This document shows, piece by piece, positions 24,456 through 32,679 of a stretch of 64,000 nt of DNA. The position numbers and the translations under genes were made by a program. Each line of letters opens with the position of its first letter. The first letter of the stretch is position 1. The notes under the pieces are model-generated. The model saw nothing but the letters and a program-made list of their open reading frames with translations, did not search any database and was not told where the DNA came from. Origin of the DNA: JACVRX01 sp963831385 (lineage in GTDB: Bacteria > Actinomycetota > Actinomycetes > Jiangellales > Jiangellaceae); the NCBI GenBank assembly GCA_963831385.1, contig CAWHPW010000009.1, positions 1-64,000 on the forward strand. Reading direction: 5' to 3'.

Positions 24456-25097
24456 TCAGCCATTGAGCAGAACCCGTACCTCCTCGTCCTCCACCTGCCG
24501 GAAGTCGCGGTACCAGGTACCCACCGAGCCAAACCGGCGAGGGCGAGCCAGGACCACGACATCGTCGAATACCTCGTCGATCCTGGGGTCGGAATCGTAC
24601 GGTGCAACGGGAACGGCCAAGATGACCTGCTCGGCAACTTGCGCGCGGACGATTTGTGCCGCCGCCAGTGCAGTGGCTCCCGTGGCGATCCCGTCGTCGA
24701 CGATGATCACCGGCCGAGCCGCCAGCCGTGGCTGTGGGCGTCCTTCCCGCAGCGCGCTTTCCTTGCGCTGGACCTCCTTCTCGGCGATGGCATACGCCTG
24801 CGTCAGCTGATCCTCGGTGAGGCCCGCGTAGCGCATGACGTTGTCGTTGCGCACTCGCACTCCAGTCCCGCCGGCAGCACCGATCGCAAGCTCCGGATGC
24901 CACGGAACACCGACCTTGCACACGACCAGCGCGTCGAGTTCGACATCGAGCGCGCGCGCCACTTCAGCGGCTACGACCACCCCGCCCCGTGGCAGACCGA
25001 GGACCACTGCATCTGGCCTTATGCCGCGTTCCCGCAGTCGTTCGGCAAGCCGTCTGCCGGCTTGCCGGCGGTCCGCCCACAACGGCGGTCGCTCCAT
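24456..25097 (-). CDS. Phosphoribosyltransferase family protein
   Basis: A 213-residue type I phosphoribosyltransferase-fold protein. The PRPP-binding loop VIIVDDGIATGATALAA is clear near residue 130, and an N-terminal region with VVLGLPRGGVVVAAEVARAL matches the family of stand-alone predicted phosphoribosyltransferases often found near erythromycin-esterase or dienelactone-hydrolase genes. The substrate base is unknown. It is transcribed leftward between the LCP gene and tRNA-Ser, with about 90 bases to the LCP start. The ATG at 25097 has no clear ribosome site, which would allow leaderless expression. Confidence 0.85.
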   Translation of the reverse strand: MERPPLWADRRQAGRRLAERLRERGIRPDAVVLGLPRGGVVVAAEVARALDVELDALVVCKVGVPWHPELAIGAAGGTGVRVRNDNVMRYAGLTEDQLTQAYAIAEKEVQRKESALREGRPQPRLAARPVIIVDDGIATGATALAAAQIVRAQVAEQVILAVPVAPYDSDPRIDEVFDDVVVLARPRRFGSVGTWYRDFRQVEDEEVRVLLNG

Positions 25098-25162
25098 AGG
25101 TATGACTTTGCCGCGTCTGCGACCCGACGGGTACCCTTACGGCGCCCGTCATATGCGGGCGT

Positions 25163-25255
25163 GGAGGCGTCGCCTAGTCCGGTCTATGGCGCCCGCCTGC
25201 TAAGCGGGTTGAGGCTCAACACCTCTCGCGGGTTCAAATCCCGCCGCCTCCGCCA
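25163..25255 (+). tRNA. tRNA-Ser (anticodon GCU)
   Basis: A class II tRNA with acceptor arms GGAGGCG (25163-25169) and CGCCTCC (25245-25251), discriminator G and an encoded CCA ending at 25255. The anticodon stem CCCGC/GCGGG encloses CTGCTAA, which gives the anticodon GCT at 25199-25201. A long variable arm follows, and the T-arm GCGGGTTCAAATCCCGC is canonical. It reads AGC/AGU serine codons. It lies in the gap between the phosphoribosyltransferase and pckG, both on the opposite strand. Confidence 0.95.
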
Positions 25256-25258
25256 CGG

Positions 25259-27085
25259 TTAGGTGAGGCCGAGTCGGGTCTTCAGACCGTCGAGCTCGGC
25301 CCACAGCAGAGTCGGTAGCTTCTCGCCGAACTTGTCGAACCACTCGGTGATCGCGGGCACCTCCGCGCGCCATTCGTCTTCGTCGACGCGTAGGCATTCC
25401 TCGACCTGTTCGGTGGTGAGATCGAGGCCGTCGACATCGAGTGACTCGATCGTCGGAACGCGACCGATCGGCGACTCGGCCGCCACGGCCTGCCCCTCCA
25501 GCCGTTCGACGATCCACTTGAGCACGCGCCCGTTCTCCCCGAAACCAGGCCAAATGAACTTGCCGTCCTGGTCGCGGCGGAACCAGTTGACGTAGAAGAT
25601 CTTCGGCAGCTTGACCGCGTCGGCCTCCTTGCCGAGCGTGATCCAGTGACCGAAGTAGTCGCCACCGTGGTAGCCAAGGAACGGCAGCATCGCCATCGGG
25701 TCGCGGCGAACGACACCGACAGCTCCCGCAGCCGCTGCCGTGGTCTCCGACGACAGCGTCGCGCCCATGAACACGCCGTGGGTCCAGTCGCGCGACTCGG
25801 TGACCAGGGGAACAGTCGACGCCCGCCGGCCACCGAACAGGATCGCGGAGATCGGCACGCCCCGGGGATCCTCGAACTCGGGCGCGATGATCGGACACTG
25901 CTTGATCGGCGTGCAGAACCTGGAGTTCGGGTGCGAGGAAAGTTCGTCGGATTCGGGGGTCCAGTCCCCGCCTTTCCAGTCGATGAGATGGGCGGGTGGC
26001 TCCGACGTCATGCCCTCCCACCAGATGTCGCCGTCGTCTGTGTACGCGACGTTGGTGAAGACGCTGTTGCCGCGGTCGATCGTCCGCATGGCATTCGCGT
26101 TGGTATGCCAGCCGGTGCCGGGTGCGACGCCGAACAATCCGTACTCCGGGTTGAGCGCGTAGAGGCGGCCGTCCTCGCCGAACTTCATCCAGGCGATGTC
26201 GTCGCCGAGCGTCTCGACCTTCCAGCCGGGGATCGTCGGTTCGAGCATCGCGAGGTTGGTCTTGCCGCAGGCCGACGGGAAAGCCGCGGCGATGTAGTGG
26301 ACGGCGCCGGCAGGCGACGTCAGCTTCATGATCAGCATGTGCTCGGCCAGCCAGCCTTCATCTCGGGCCATGACGCTGGCGATTCGCAGGCTGTAACACT
26401 TCTTGCCCAGGAGTGAGTTGCCGCCGTATCCCGAGCCGAACGACCAGATCATCCGCTCCTCGGGGAACTGGGTGATGAACTTCGTTTGGTTGCACGGCCA
26501 TGGCACGTCCTGCTGACCCGGCTCGAGCGGCGCACCAACCGAATGCAGGCAGGGGACGAAGTCGGCGTTCATCCCCATCGCCTCGAGGATCTTGCTGCCC
26601 ATTCGGGCCATGATCCGCATCGATGCGACGACGTACGGCGAATCGGTGATCTCGACTCCGAACATGGGCCTCTCGGCATTGACCGGGCCCATGCAGAACG
26701 GGATGACATACATCGTCCGGCCGCGCATGCACCCGTTGTAGTGCCGGATCATCTCGGCCTTCATGTCGTCCGGATCACGCCAGTTGTTCGTCGGTCCGGC
26801 ATCCGCTTCGTCGACCGAGCAGATGAAGGTGCGCTCCTCGACCCGGGCGACGTCCGTCGGGTCGGTGCGGGCCCAGAAGGAGTTGGGCTTCTTGTCCAAA
26901 CGAACCAACGTTCCCGCTTCAACCAAGCCGTCGGTGAGTCGAGTCCACTCCTCGTCCGAGCCGTCACACCATTGGATGCCGTCGGGCTGGGTCAGCTCGG
27001 CGACAGCAGCGATCCAGCCGAGCAGGCGCTGGTGTGACGTCGGCGCTTCGGTGAGGTCGTAGGCAGACGTGATGTCGGCGGTCAT
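25259..27085 (-). CDS. pckG: Phosphoenolpyruvate carboxykinase (GTP)
   Basis: A 608-residue GTP-dependent PEPCK, which converts oxaloacetate plus GTP to PEP, CO2 and GDP and so controls gluconeogenesis and anaplerotic balance. The GTP-binding kinase-1 loop is FPSACGKTNLAMLEPTIPGW near residue 270. The metal-binding GDDIAWMKFGEDGRLYALNP block follows directly. The oxaloacetate-side CMGPVNAERPMFGVEITDS and the C-terminal RRDQDGKFIWPGFGENGRVLKW are also typical. The length is normal. It is divergent from the Rieske gene, with 138 bases between starts. It ends four bases from tRNA-Ser. Confidence 0.97.
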   Translation of the reverse strand: MTADITSAYDLTEAPTSHQRLLGWIAAVAELTQPDGIQWCDGSDEEWTRLTDGLVEAGTLVRLDKKPNSFWARTDPTDVARVEERTFICSVDEADAGPTNNWRDPDDMKAEMIRHYNGCMRGRTMYVIPFCMGPVNAERPMFGVEITDSPYVVASMRIMARMGSKILEAMGMNADFVPCLHSVGAPLEPGQQDVPWPCNQTKFITQFPEERMIWSFGSGYGGNSLLGKKCYSLRIASVMARDEGWLAEHMLIMKLTSPAGAVHYIAAAFPSACGKTNLAMLEPTIPGWKVETLGDDIAWMKFGEDGRLYALNPEYGLFGVAPGTGWHTNANAMRTIDRGNSVFTNVAYTDDGDIWWEGMTSEPPAHLIDWKGGDWTPESDELSSHPNSRFCTPIKQCPIIAPEFEDPRGVPISAILFGGRRASTVPLVTESRDWTHGVFMGATLSSETTAAAAGAVGVVRRDPMAMLPFLGYHGGDYFGHWITLGKEADAVKLPKIFYVNWFRRDQDGKFIWPGFGENGRVLKWIVERLEGQAVAAESPIGRVPTIESLDVDGLDLTTEQVEECLRVDEDEWRAEVPAITEWFDKFGEKLPTLLWAELDGLKTRLGLT

Positions 27086-27223
27086 TTGGGATCACCCTTT
27101 CGCACGGTTGCCGTCGGCCCTACGGCGCGACCGGAGGCGGGCGGGGGAATTGCCCACACCATACGCCGGGGTCTCACCAGGTGGAATCCGCGCTGGTCGC
27201 GACTAAGGTGCCCACCGAAGGGG

Positions 27224-28387
27224 ATGAGCGATACGCGCGTCGACGCACCGATCGGACCAGCCGCTCTCGAACCGGCGCTCCGGCCGTTCGGTCAAGCCAC
27301 CATGCTTCCCGCCGTCGCGTACACATCCGACGAGGTGCTGGCCTGGGAATTGCGGCATCTGTTCGCCGACTCGTGGGTCTGTGTAGGCCGCGCGGACGAG
27401 CTTCGTCACGGCAATACAGGGGAACCGATCACCCAGCGTGGGCTGGTCGTCGGTGACGTTCCCGTTCTGCTGACCTTCCCCTCCGACGGCGGCGTATACG
27501 CGCTGGCCAACACCTGCCGGCATCGGGCACACGAGATCCTGCCTGCCGGTTCTGCCGCCAGCCGACAGGCGCTCGTCTGCCCGTACCACGCCTGGAACTA
27601 CGGACTCGACGGATCGCTCGCACGGGCACCAGGCCTTGACCGGGTCGCGGGGTTCGAGGCAGCCGACTACGGACTCACCAAGCTTCCGGCGACCGTGTGG
27701 CACGGGTGGGTCTTCGTGAATGCGACGGGCGACGGTCCACCACTCACCGACCATGTCGGTGATCTCCACTCGCTGGTTGCTCCCTACCACCCCGAGAAGC
27801 TGGTTCACCGAACCCAGCGCGAGTACATGGTTGCCGCAAACTGGAAGGTGATTGTCGAGAACTACCACGAGTGCTACCACTGCCCGCTGATCCATCCGGA
27901 GCTCTGCCGGGTGTCACCGCCATCAAGTGGGGCCAACTTCGACCTGCCAGGCGCATGGGTTGGTGGCTCGATGGACCTTCGTGACGGTGCGGTCACGATG
28001 TCGCTGTCGGGTGGGTCGGACGCCGTGGCCATCGACGGCGTGGACCCTGGAGTTGTCCTCTACCTTGGCCTGTTCCCGAACCTGTTGATCTCGTTGCATC
28101 CGGACTACGTCATGACACACCGGCTGACACCGCATGCGCCAGCGCTGACCGGCGTCGAATGTGCGTGGTACTTCGTCGATGCGGCAGCTGACCCGTCGTA
28201 CGCCGTCGAGTTCTGGGACCTCACAAACCAGCAGGACTGGTCCGCCTGCGAATCGGTGCAGCGAGGAGTGTCCTCGCCGCATTTCAAACCCGGTCCGTTC
28301 GCACCCAATGAAGACGCGGTCTATCAGTGGGTGACGACGGTGGCTCGCGCCTACCAGGGCATAGCCCCGCACGTCGCGGCGCGATGA
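27224..28387 (+). CDS. Rieske [2Fe-2S] aromatic ring-hydroxylating oxygenase, alpha subunit
   Basis: A 387-residue oxygenase alpha subunit. The Rieske cluster ligands are in TCRHRAHEIL (Cys, His) and VCPYHAWNYGLDG (Cys, His). The mononuclear iron site is formed by NYHECYHCPLIHPEL and a later Asp in FWDLTNQQDW. Such enzymes hydroxylate or demethylate aromatic, choline-like or other small substrates. No beta subunit, ferredoxin or reductase gene is adjacent, so electrons must come from elsewhere. The ATG at 27224 follows GAAGGGG closely; the longer frame to 27086 is not family-like. Its stop overlaps the CapA start by four bases. Confidence 0.9.
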   Translation: MSDTRVDAPIGPAALEPALRPFGQATMLPAVAYTSDEVLAWELRHLFADSWVCVGRADELRHGNTGEPITQRGLVVGDVPVLLTFPSDGGVYALANTCRHRAHEILPAGSAASRQALVCPYHAWNYGLDGSLARAPGLDRVAGFEAADYGLTKLPATVWHGWVFVNATGDGPPLTDHVGDLHSLVAPYHPEKLVHRTQREYMVAANWKVIVENYHECYHCPLIHPELCRVSPPSSGANFDLPGAWVGGSMDLRDGAVTMSLSGGSDAVAIDGVDPGVVLYLGLFPNLLISLHPDYVMTHRLTPHAPALTGVECAWYFVDAAADPSYAVEFWDLTNQQDWSACESVQRGVSSPHFKPGPFAPNEDAVYQWVTTVARAYQGIAPHVAAR

Positions 28388-29502
28388 CCGGTGCGCCGGA
28401 CCCGGTGGTCCGACTCTTGCTCTGCGGCGACGTGATGACCGGCCGCGGTGTGGACCAGATCCTGCCCCATCCCGGTGATCCGGCCTTGCACGAGCGCTAC
28501 GTCCACGACGCTCGGCGATACGTCGAACTCGCCGAGGCCGTCAACGGCCCGATACCGCGGCCCGTGGATTTCTCCTGGCCATGGGGCGACGCGCTCGACG
28601 TCATCGATGAGGCTGCGGCAGACCTGCGGCTGGTGAACCTGGAGACGAGCATCACCCGCAGCGACGACAACGAGCCCGGCAAGGCCGTGCACTACCGGAT
28701 GAACCCCGCCAACGTGCCGTGCGTGTCCGCTGCCGACGTCGACCTCTGCACGATTGCCAACAACCACGTGCTCGACTACGGCATCAGTGGGTTGGAGGAG
28801 ACGCTGGACGTGCTGGCAGACGCCGGTATCCACACGGTTGGCGCCGGCCGGAATGCCGACGAAGCGCGGCGAGGGATGACCGTCGAATCGAGTGCCGCAA
28901 AAGTCACTGTCTTCGCATTCGGGATGCCGTCCAGCGGCGTTCCGGCCCGATGGGCTGCGGCGAAGGAACGGCCAGGTGTCAACGTCGTCGACAAGGCGAC
29001 AGACGGTGCCGCAACGGATCTGATGCAACGGATCGGGCATGCAAAGGGTCGGGGAGATCTCGTGGTCGTCTCCGTGCACTGGGGTTCCAACTGGGGGTAC
29101 GAAGTCCCAGCCGGAGACGTCCGGCTCGGGCACCGGCTGGTCGATGCGGGAGCTGACGTCGTCTTCGGCCACTCCTCGCATCACCCGCGCCCGATAGAGG
29201 TCTACCGGGGGAAACTCGTGCTCTACGGCTGTGGCGACTTCATCGACGACTATGAGGGGATCACTGGGTACGAGGAGTACCGCGACGACCTCCGACTGCT
29301 GAACTTGGCGACGATCGACGCTGAATCCGGCGATCTGTCGGCACTGCAGATGTTTCCGTTCCAGGCCAGGCAAATGCGCCTGCACCGGGCATCGGCCCGT
29401 GACACGGACTGGCTGGCGGGCAACCTGGGTCGCATCAGCCGCCGGTTCGGCTGCCAGGTCCTCCTCGACCCGGACGGCTCGCTCGTGCTCGAGGCGGTGT
29501 AG
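28384..29502 (+). CDS. CapA family protein (poly-gamma-glutamate biosynthesis type phosphoesterase fold)
   Basis: A 372-residue CapA-fold protein, a calcineurin-like metallophosphoesterase relative. Metal-site motifs are LLCGDVMTGRGVD at the N-terminus, LVNLETSITRSD, TIANNHVLDYG (NNH) and VSVHWGSNWGYE, with VVFGHSSHHPRPIEVYRGKLVLYGCGDFIDDY near residue 260. CapA proteins are named for poly-gamma-glutamate capsule, but many family members act on other cell-surface or small-molecule substrates. It is translationally coupled to the Rieske oxygenase (ATGA overlap), an unusual partner that suggests a shared pathway. No capsule synthetase genes are nearby. Confidence 0.88.
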   Translation: MTGAPDPVVRLLLCGDVMTGRGVDQILPHPGDPALHERYVHDARRYVELAEAVNGPIPRPVDFSWPWGDALDVIDEAAADLRLVNLETSITRSDDNEPGKAVHYRMNPANVPCVSAADVDLCTIANNHVLDYGISGLEETLDVLADAGIHTVGAGRNADEARRGMTVESSAAKVTVFAFGMPSSGVPARWAAAKERPGVNVVDKATDGAATDLMQRIGHAKGRGDLVVVSVHWGSNWGYEVPAGDVRLGHRLVDAGADVVFGHSSHHPRPIEVYRGKLVLYGCGDFIDDYEGITGYEEYRDDLRLLNLATIDAESGDLSALQMFPFQARQMRLHRASARDTDWLAGNLGRISRRFGCQVLLDPDGSLVLEAV

Positions 29503-29539
29503 CCCGCCCGGTACACTCAGGACCCGTCATGTCGACCAT

Positions 29540-29612
<73 letters not shown>

Positions 29613-29768
29613 CTTCGTCAAGGCGGCACGCCGGTTCCTGGCGGGCCGATGCCGGCACCCATATCCACGTTGCTGGTGAGTGCGGATGCGATGGCAGTTG
29701 GCGCAACGAACATCGCATTTCATGACTTCGGCTTCCAAGGCGTTGCCCGGTGAGGTACGAATCGTAGG

Positions 29769-29805
29769 CTACCCAAGGTAGTATCTATAGTCCTACTTTG
29801 GTAGG
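29769..29805. promoter_or_regulatory. Tandem palindromes in the toxin-antitoxin promoter
   Basis: Two inverted repeats built from the same half-site lie 9-45 bases before the antitoxin GTG: CTACC-CAA-GGTAG (29769-29781) and CCTAC-TTTG-GTAGG (29792-29805). Between them is an AT-rich TATCTATAGT that could serve as the -10 region. This is the expected layout for an antitoxin or toxin-antitoxin complex that represses its own operon. Confidence 0.6.
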
Positions 29806-29813
29806 ATCAGGAT

Positions 29814-30038
29814 GTGAAGTTGAGTGTGAGCCTGCCCACTGACGATGTGGAGTTCGTCGACAAGTACGCCGCCGAACACGGAGTCGAGTCGCGCTCAGGT
29901 GTCGTTCAACGCGCGGTTGCCTTGCTTCGTACCGCGGAGTTGGGCGAGGACTACGCCGCTGCCTGGGATGAGTGGGAGGCGGCAGAGGCCGAGGTGTGGG
30001 ATTCGGCGACCGCCGACGGTTTGGCTGCTACCTCCTGA
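29814..30038 (+). CDS. MazE-like ribbon-helix-helix antitoxin
   Basis: A 74-residue antitoxin. The N-terminal MKLSVSLPTDDVEFVDKYAAEHG forms the ribbon-helix of an RHH DNA-binding domain, followed by SRSGVVQRAVALLR. The acidic C-terminal tail AAAWDEWEAAEAEVWDSA is suited to wrap and block the basic toxin. The GTG start at 29814 follows GGATCAGG; the nearby ATG at 29812 is out of frame. Its TGA overlaps the toxin ATG by one base (TGATG), the usual coupling that keeps antitoxin in excess. Tandem palindromes upstream mark autoregulation. Confidence 0.9.
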   Translation: MKLSVSLPTDDVEFVDKYAAEHGVESRSGVVQRAVALLRTAELGEDYAAAWDEWEAAEAEVWDSATADGLAATS

Positions 30039-30385
30039 TGCGGCGGGGCGACGTCATCTGGGTCGACCTCGAGCCAAGGCGTGGCAGCGAGGCCGGAAAG
30101 CGACGTCCAGCCATCGTCGTGAGCAACGACGGCGCCAACCGCACAGCTGAACAGCTAGGCAGGGGCGTGGTCACCGTCGTTCCTGTCACAAGCCGAACCG
30201 CGACGGTCTATCCATTTCAAGTGTTGTTACCAGCGCGGTCCTGTGGCCTGCCGAAGGCATCCAAGGCACAGGCGGAGCAGATTCGATCCATTGCCGTGCA
30301 GCGGGTCGACGATGTCGTCGGCCGCGTCCCGCCGAGCCTTCTCGCCAAGATCGACGATGCCATCCGCATTCATCTCACCCTTTGA
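30038..30385 (+). CDS. MazF/PemK family toxin, mRNA interferase
   Basis: A 115-residue PemK/MazF endoribonuclease. The N-terminal MRRGDVIWVDLEPRRGSEAG contains the GDVIWVDL signature, followed by KRRPAIVVSND, the VTVVPVTSRT strand, the AEQIRSIAVQRV helix region and the closing AKIDDAIRIHLTL helix. MazF toxins cleave single-stranded RNA at short motifs to arrest growth; the site here cannot be predicted. It is translated by overlap with the antitoxin stop. The pair follows tRNA-Arg but shows no other sign of a mobile island. Confidence 0.93.
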   Translation: MRRGDVIWVDLEPRRGSEAGKRRPAIVVSNDGANRTAEQLGRGVVTVVPVTSRTATVYPFQVLLPARSCGLPKASKAQAEQIRSIAVQRVDDVVGRVPPSLLAKIDDAIRIHLTL

Positions 30386-30492
30386 CGGTCAGCAGCGCAA
30401 GAACCCGCCGGACGAGTGGCTTGCGGCGCCGGTTCAATGACGCGCTGCTGGAGCAGCGTGACCGACGCCAACTACGACGACGTCGGCGCCTT

Positions 30493-31212
30493 TCATCGCC
30501 TGCGTAGACCCAATACCGAGAGAATGATCCCGACGAAGAGCAAAAGGCAACCGGCGGCCAGGGCCCCGAAGGTGATCCAGGTGATGATGGGCAGCGTGGC
30601 TCCCACCTGAAGCTCTGCCGACACATCGGCCGAGCCGTCGGCGTTCATGATGACGACCGACCAGTCACCGGCCGGAATCTCGGCATCCAGAGTCTGGGTT
30701 CCGGCCCCACTAGCTGATGTAGCCCAGAATGTCTGATCTGTAGGTGGCTCCGCAGGCGCGCCTCCGGGGTGGGTCTCGTACTCAACGGCAAACGGCGAAA
30801 CCTCGATATCCCTGACCTCGTCATGACCGACGCCGTCGAGGTAGGCAGCCACGTCGTCGGCAGGGCCGATTCCGATGAACAGCGAGGTACCGGTGGAACT
30901 CACCGCGCTGATCCGAACATCGCCGAGCAGGTCGCGGGCGTAGAGCACGTCCGGACCGGCGCCACTGAACTCCGGCGGAGAGGACAATGCAAATGAGTCG
31001 GTCGTGAGCTGCTCCATGCTGGTGGTGTAGAAACCGTCCGCATCGCGCCCTTGAACGGCCCATAGTGCTCGTCCGCCGACCACCAGGAGCCAGATCCCGA
31101 TGAAGGCGAGGACAACGCCAACGATCAGGAGAGCTCCTCCGCCGCGCGGCTCCTCTTGTTCCGGCCAGCGCTGTTGCTCGGCAACAGCCTCCGGGGTGCT
31201 GTGTGCTTCCAT
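30493..31212 (-). CDS. Hypothetical membrane protein with extracytoplasmic domain
   Basis: A 239-residue protein with an acidic N-terminal cytoplasmic tail, a transmembrane helix at about residues 27-50 (GALLIVGVVLAFIGIWLLVV), an outer domain of about 150 residues and a second helix near the C-terminus (TFGALAAGCLLLFVGIILSVLG). The outer domain has strands such as DVRISAVSSTGTSLFIGIGP and DWSVVIMNADGSADVSAEL, suggesting a beta-sandwich. Similar two-helix proteins are widespread in actinobacteria without assigned function. The ATG at 31212 is preceded on its strand by GGGGAG. Confidence 0.7.
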   Translation of the reverse strand: MEAHSTPEAVAEQQRWPEQEEPRGGGALLIVGVVLAFIGIWLLVVGGRALWAVQGRDADGFYTTSMEQLTTDSFALSSPPEFSGAGPDVLYARDLLGDVRISAVSSTGTSLFIGIGPADDVAAYLDGVGHDEVRDIEVSPFAVEYETHPGGAPAEPPTDQTFWATSASGAGTQTLDAEIPAGDWSVVIMNADGSADVSAELQVGATLPIITWITFGALAAGCLLLFVGIILSVLGLRRR

Positions 31213-31408
31213 GACGACTCCCCAATGACGCTCCGGTAGATGCCATTCACGTTGGCAGCCGATGCCGGCGGCAGTAAGCCGGGAAACTCGTCGCTTCGGG
31301 GGCCGGGTTTCTGGTGGCGTACTCGACTTGTTACCCGTCTTCTGTCTTCCTGTGGTGAATGCGAGGTTGAGGGTAGAGATTCAGCAACCGTGGACCTCGG
31401 GAGTTGAC

Positions 31409-32032
31409 ATGGAAACTCACATCAGCCAGGCACTAGACCGCCTGCAGGCACAGGACCGCTTCCTCGTCCGCCAGCACTACACGCTCATGGTCAACCGCTA
31501 CGACATCACCACCTGGCAGGACGACGACAAGCCAGGTGACCTACTGGCGACCTGCCAGCAGAAGCGGATGACCTTCCGAGAGGAGGCGACCTTCTATGCC
31601 GACCCGGAACGCACGCAGCGCCTTTTTCGGTTCAAGAGCCGCAAGAAGGTCGACGTCAGTGGCGTGACCGATGTCTTCGGCACGGACGACAAGCCAGTCG
31701 GGCAGTTCCGCAAGGACTTCACCACGTCACTGCTGCGTTCGACGTGGTATCTCTCCCAGCCGGACCTGGGCGAGTGCCAGGGACAGGAACGCAGCCAAGT
31801 GGTGGCGGTCCTGCGGCGGATCTTCACATTTGTTCCGTTCTTGGACGACCTGCCAATCTGGCTGCCGTATCACTTCGACTTCACGACAGCCGACGGCAAG
31901 CCGGTGATGACCGTCGAGCGCAAGTTCCTCAGCATCCGCGATGCCTACCGCGTGACGCTGCACGACCCGGCCCTCGACCGTCGGCTGGCCGTGGCGATGG
32001 CGGTGGCGCTGGACGCGCTGCAGTCGCGGTGA
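31409..32032 (+). CDS. LURP-one-related (Tubby-like/scramblase-like) protein
   Basis: A 207-residue protein of the LURP-one-related family, a Tubby/phospholipid-scramblase-like beta barrel. Conserved segments include FLVRQHYTLMVNRYDI, FREEATFYADPERTQRLFRFKSRKK, DVFGTDDKPVGQFRKDF and TVERKFLSIRDAYRV. The bacterial role is unknown; related folds bind membrane lipids. The frame is open from 31262, but the ATG at 31409 gives the family start. It is convergent with the response-regulator gene, with two bases between stops. Confidence 0.82.
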   Translation: METHISQALDRLQAQDRFLVRQHYTLMVNRYDITTWQDDDKPGDLLATCQQKRMTFREEATFYADPERTQRLFRFKSRKKVDVSGVTDVFGTDDKPVGQFRKDFTTSLLRSTWYLSQPDLGECQGQERSQVVAVLRRIFTFVPFLDDLPIWLPYHFDFTTADGKPVMTVERKFLSIRDAYRVTLHDPALDRRLAVAMAVALDALQSR

Positions 32033-32034
32033 GC

Positions 32035-32679
32035 TCAAGACCGCAGGAACAGCAGGACCGCCAACACCCGGCGCGATTCGCTGCCGGTGGCGGGGAGTCC
32101 CAGCTTGGTGAAGATGCTGGACACGTACTTCTCGACGGCGCGCAGCGTGATCACCAAACGGTCGGCGATGCCCTGGTTGGAGGTGCCCTCGGCCATCAGC
32201 TCCAGGACCTCCCGTTCTCGTGGCGTCAATTGAGCAAGTGGGTCGTCGCTCCGCCGCCGCGACAGCAATGTGGACACGATCGTCGGATCGACCGCTGAAC
32301 CACCAGTCGCCACCCGACGAACGGCGGCGAGGAACTCGGGAACGTCACTGATGCGGTCCTTGAGCAGGTACCCGACCCCTTCGGCGGAATCGGCGAGCAG
32401 CTTCATCGCCAAACCAAGCTCCACGTATTGGGACAGCACGAGCACGCCGACCTCCGGATAGGCGGCGCGGATCTGCACTGCCGCCTGGAGGCCTTCGTCG
32501 GTGTGTGTGGGCGGTAGCCGGATGTCGACGATGACGACATCGGGCTGTTGCGCTTTCAGCAGTTGACGAAGCTCCTCGGCGTCCCGGCATCGAGCGATCA
32601 CGTCAAAATCTGCTTCACTGAGCAGCCGAGCCAGACCTTCACGAAGCAGGACACTGTCCTCGGCGATGGCTACTCGCAT
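32035..32679 (-). CDS. NarL/FixJ-type response regulator
   Basis: A 214-residue response regulator. The receiver domain has acidic residues in VAIAEDSVLLREG, the phosphoacceptor Asp in VVIVDIRLPPTHTDEG, and the conserved Lys in GYLLKDRI. The C-terminal LuxR-type HTH is LTPREREVLELMAEGTSNQGIADRLV followed by ITLRAVEKYVSSIFTKLGLP. It is the partner of the histidine kinase encoded immediately upstream. In the sequence as given, an extra base in the kinase places both genes in one open frame. The ATG at 32679 is the expected natural start, ten bases inside the kinase 3' end. The stimulus is unknown. Confidence 0.92.
   Translation of the reverse strand: MRVAIAEDSVLLREGLARLLSEADFDVIARCRDAEELRQLLKAQQPDVVIVDIRLPPTHTDEGLQAAVQIRAAYPEVGVLVLSQYVELGLAMKLLADSAEGVGYLLKDRISDVPEFLAAVRRVATGGSAVDPTIVSTLLSRRRSDDPLAQLTPREREVLELMAEGTSNQGIADRLVITLRAVEKYVSSIFTKLGLPATGSESRRVLAVLLFLRS

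Noticed and set aside
25163..25255. Integration site at tRNA-Ser or at tRNA-Arg (29540-29612)
   Set aside because: No repeated tRNA 3' end, integrase or other mobile gene was found on either side.
29613..30385. Genomic island marked by the toxin-antitoxin pair after tRNA-Arg
   Set aside because: Flanking genes look chromosomal and there is no attachment repeat or recombinase.
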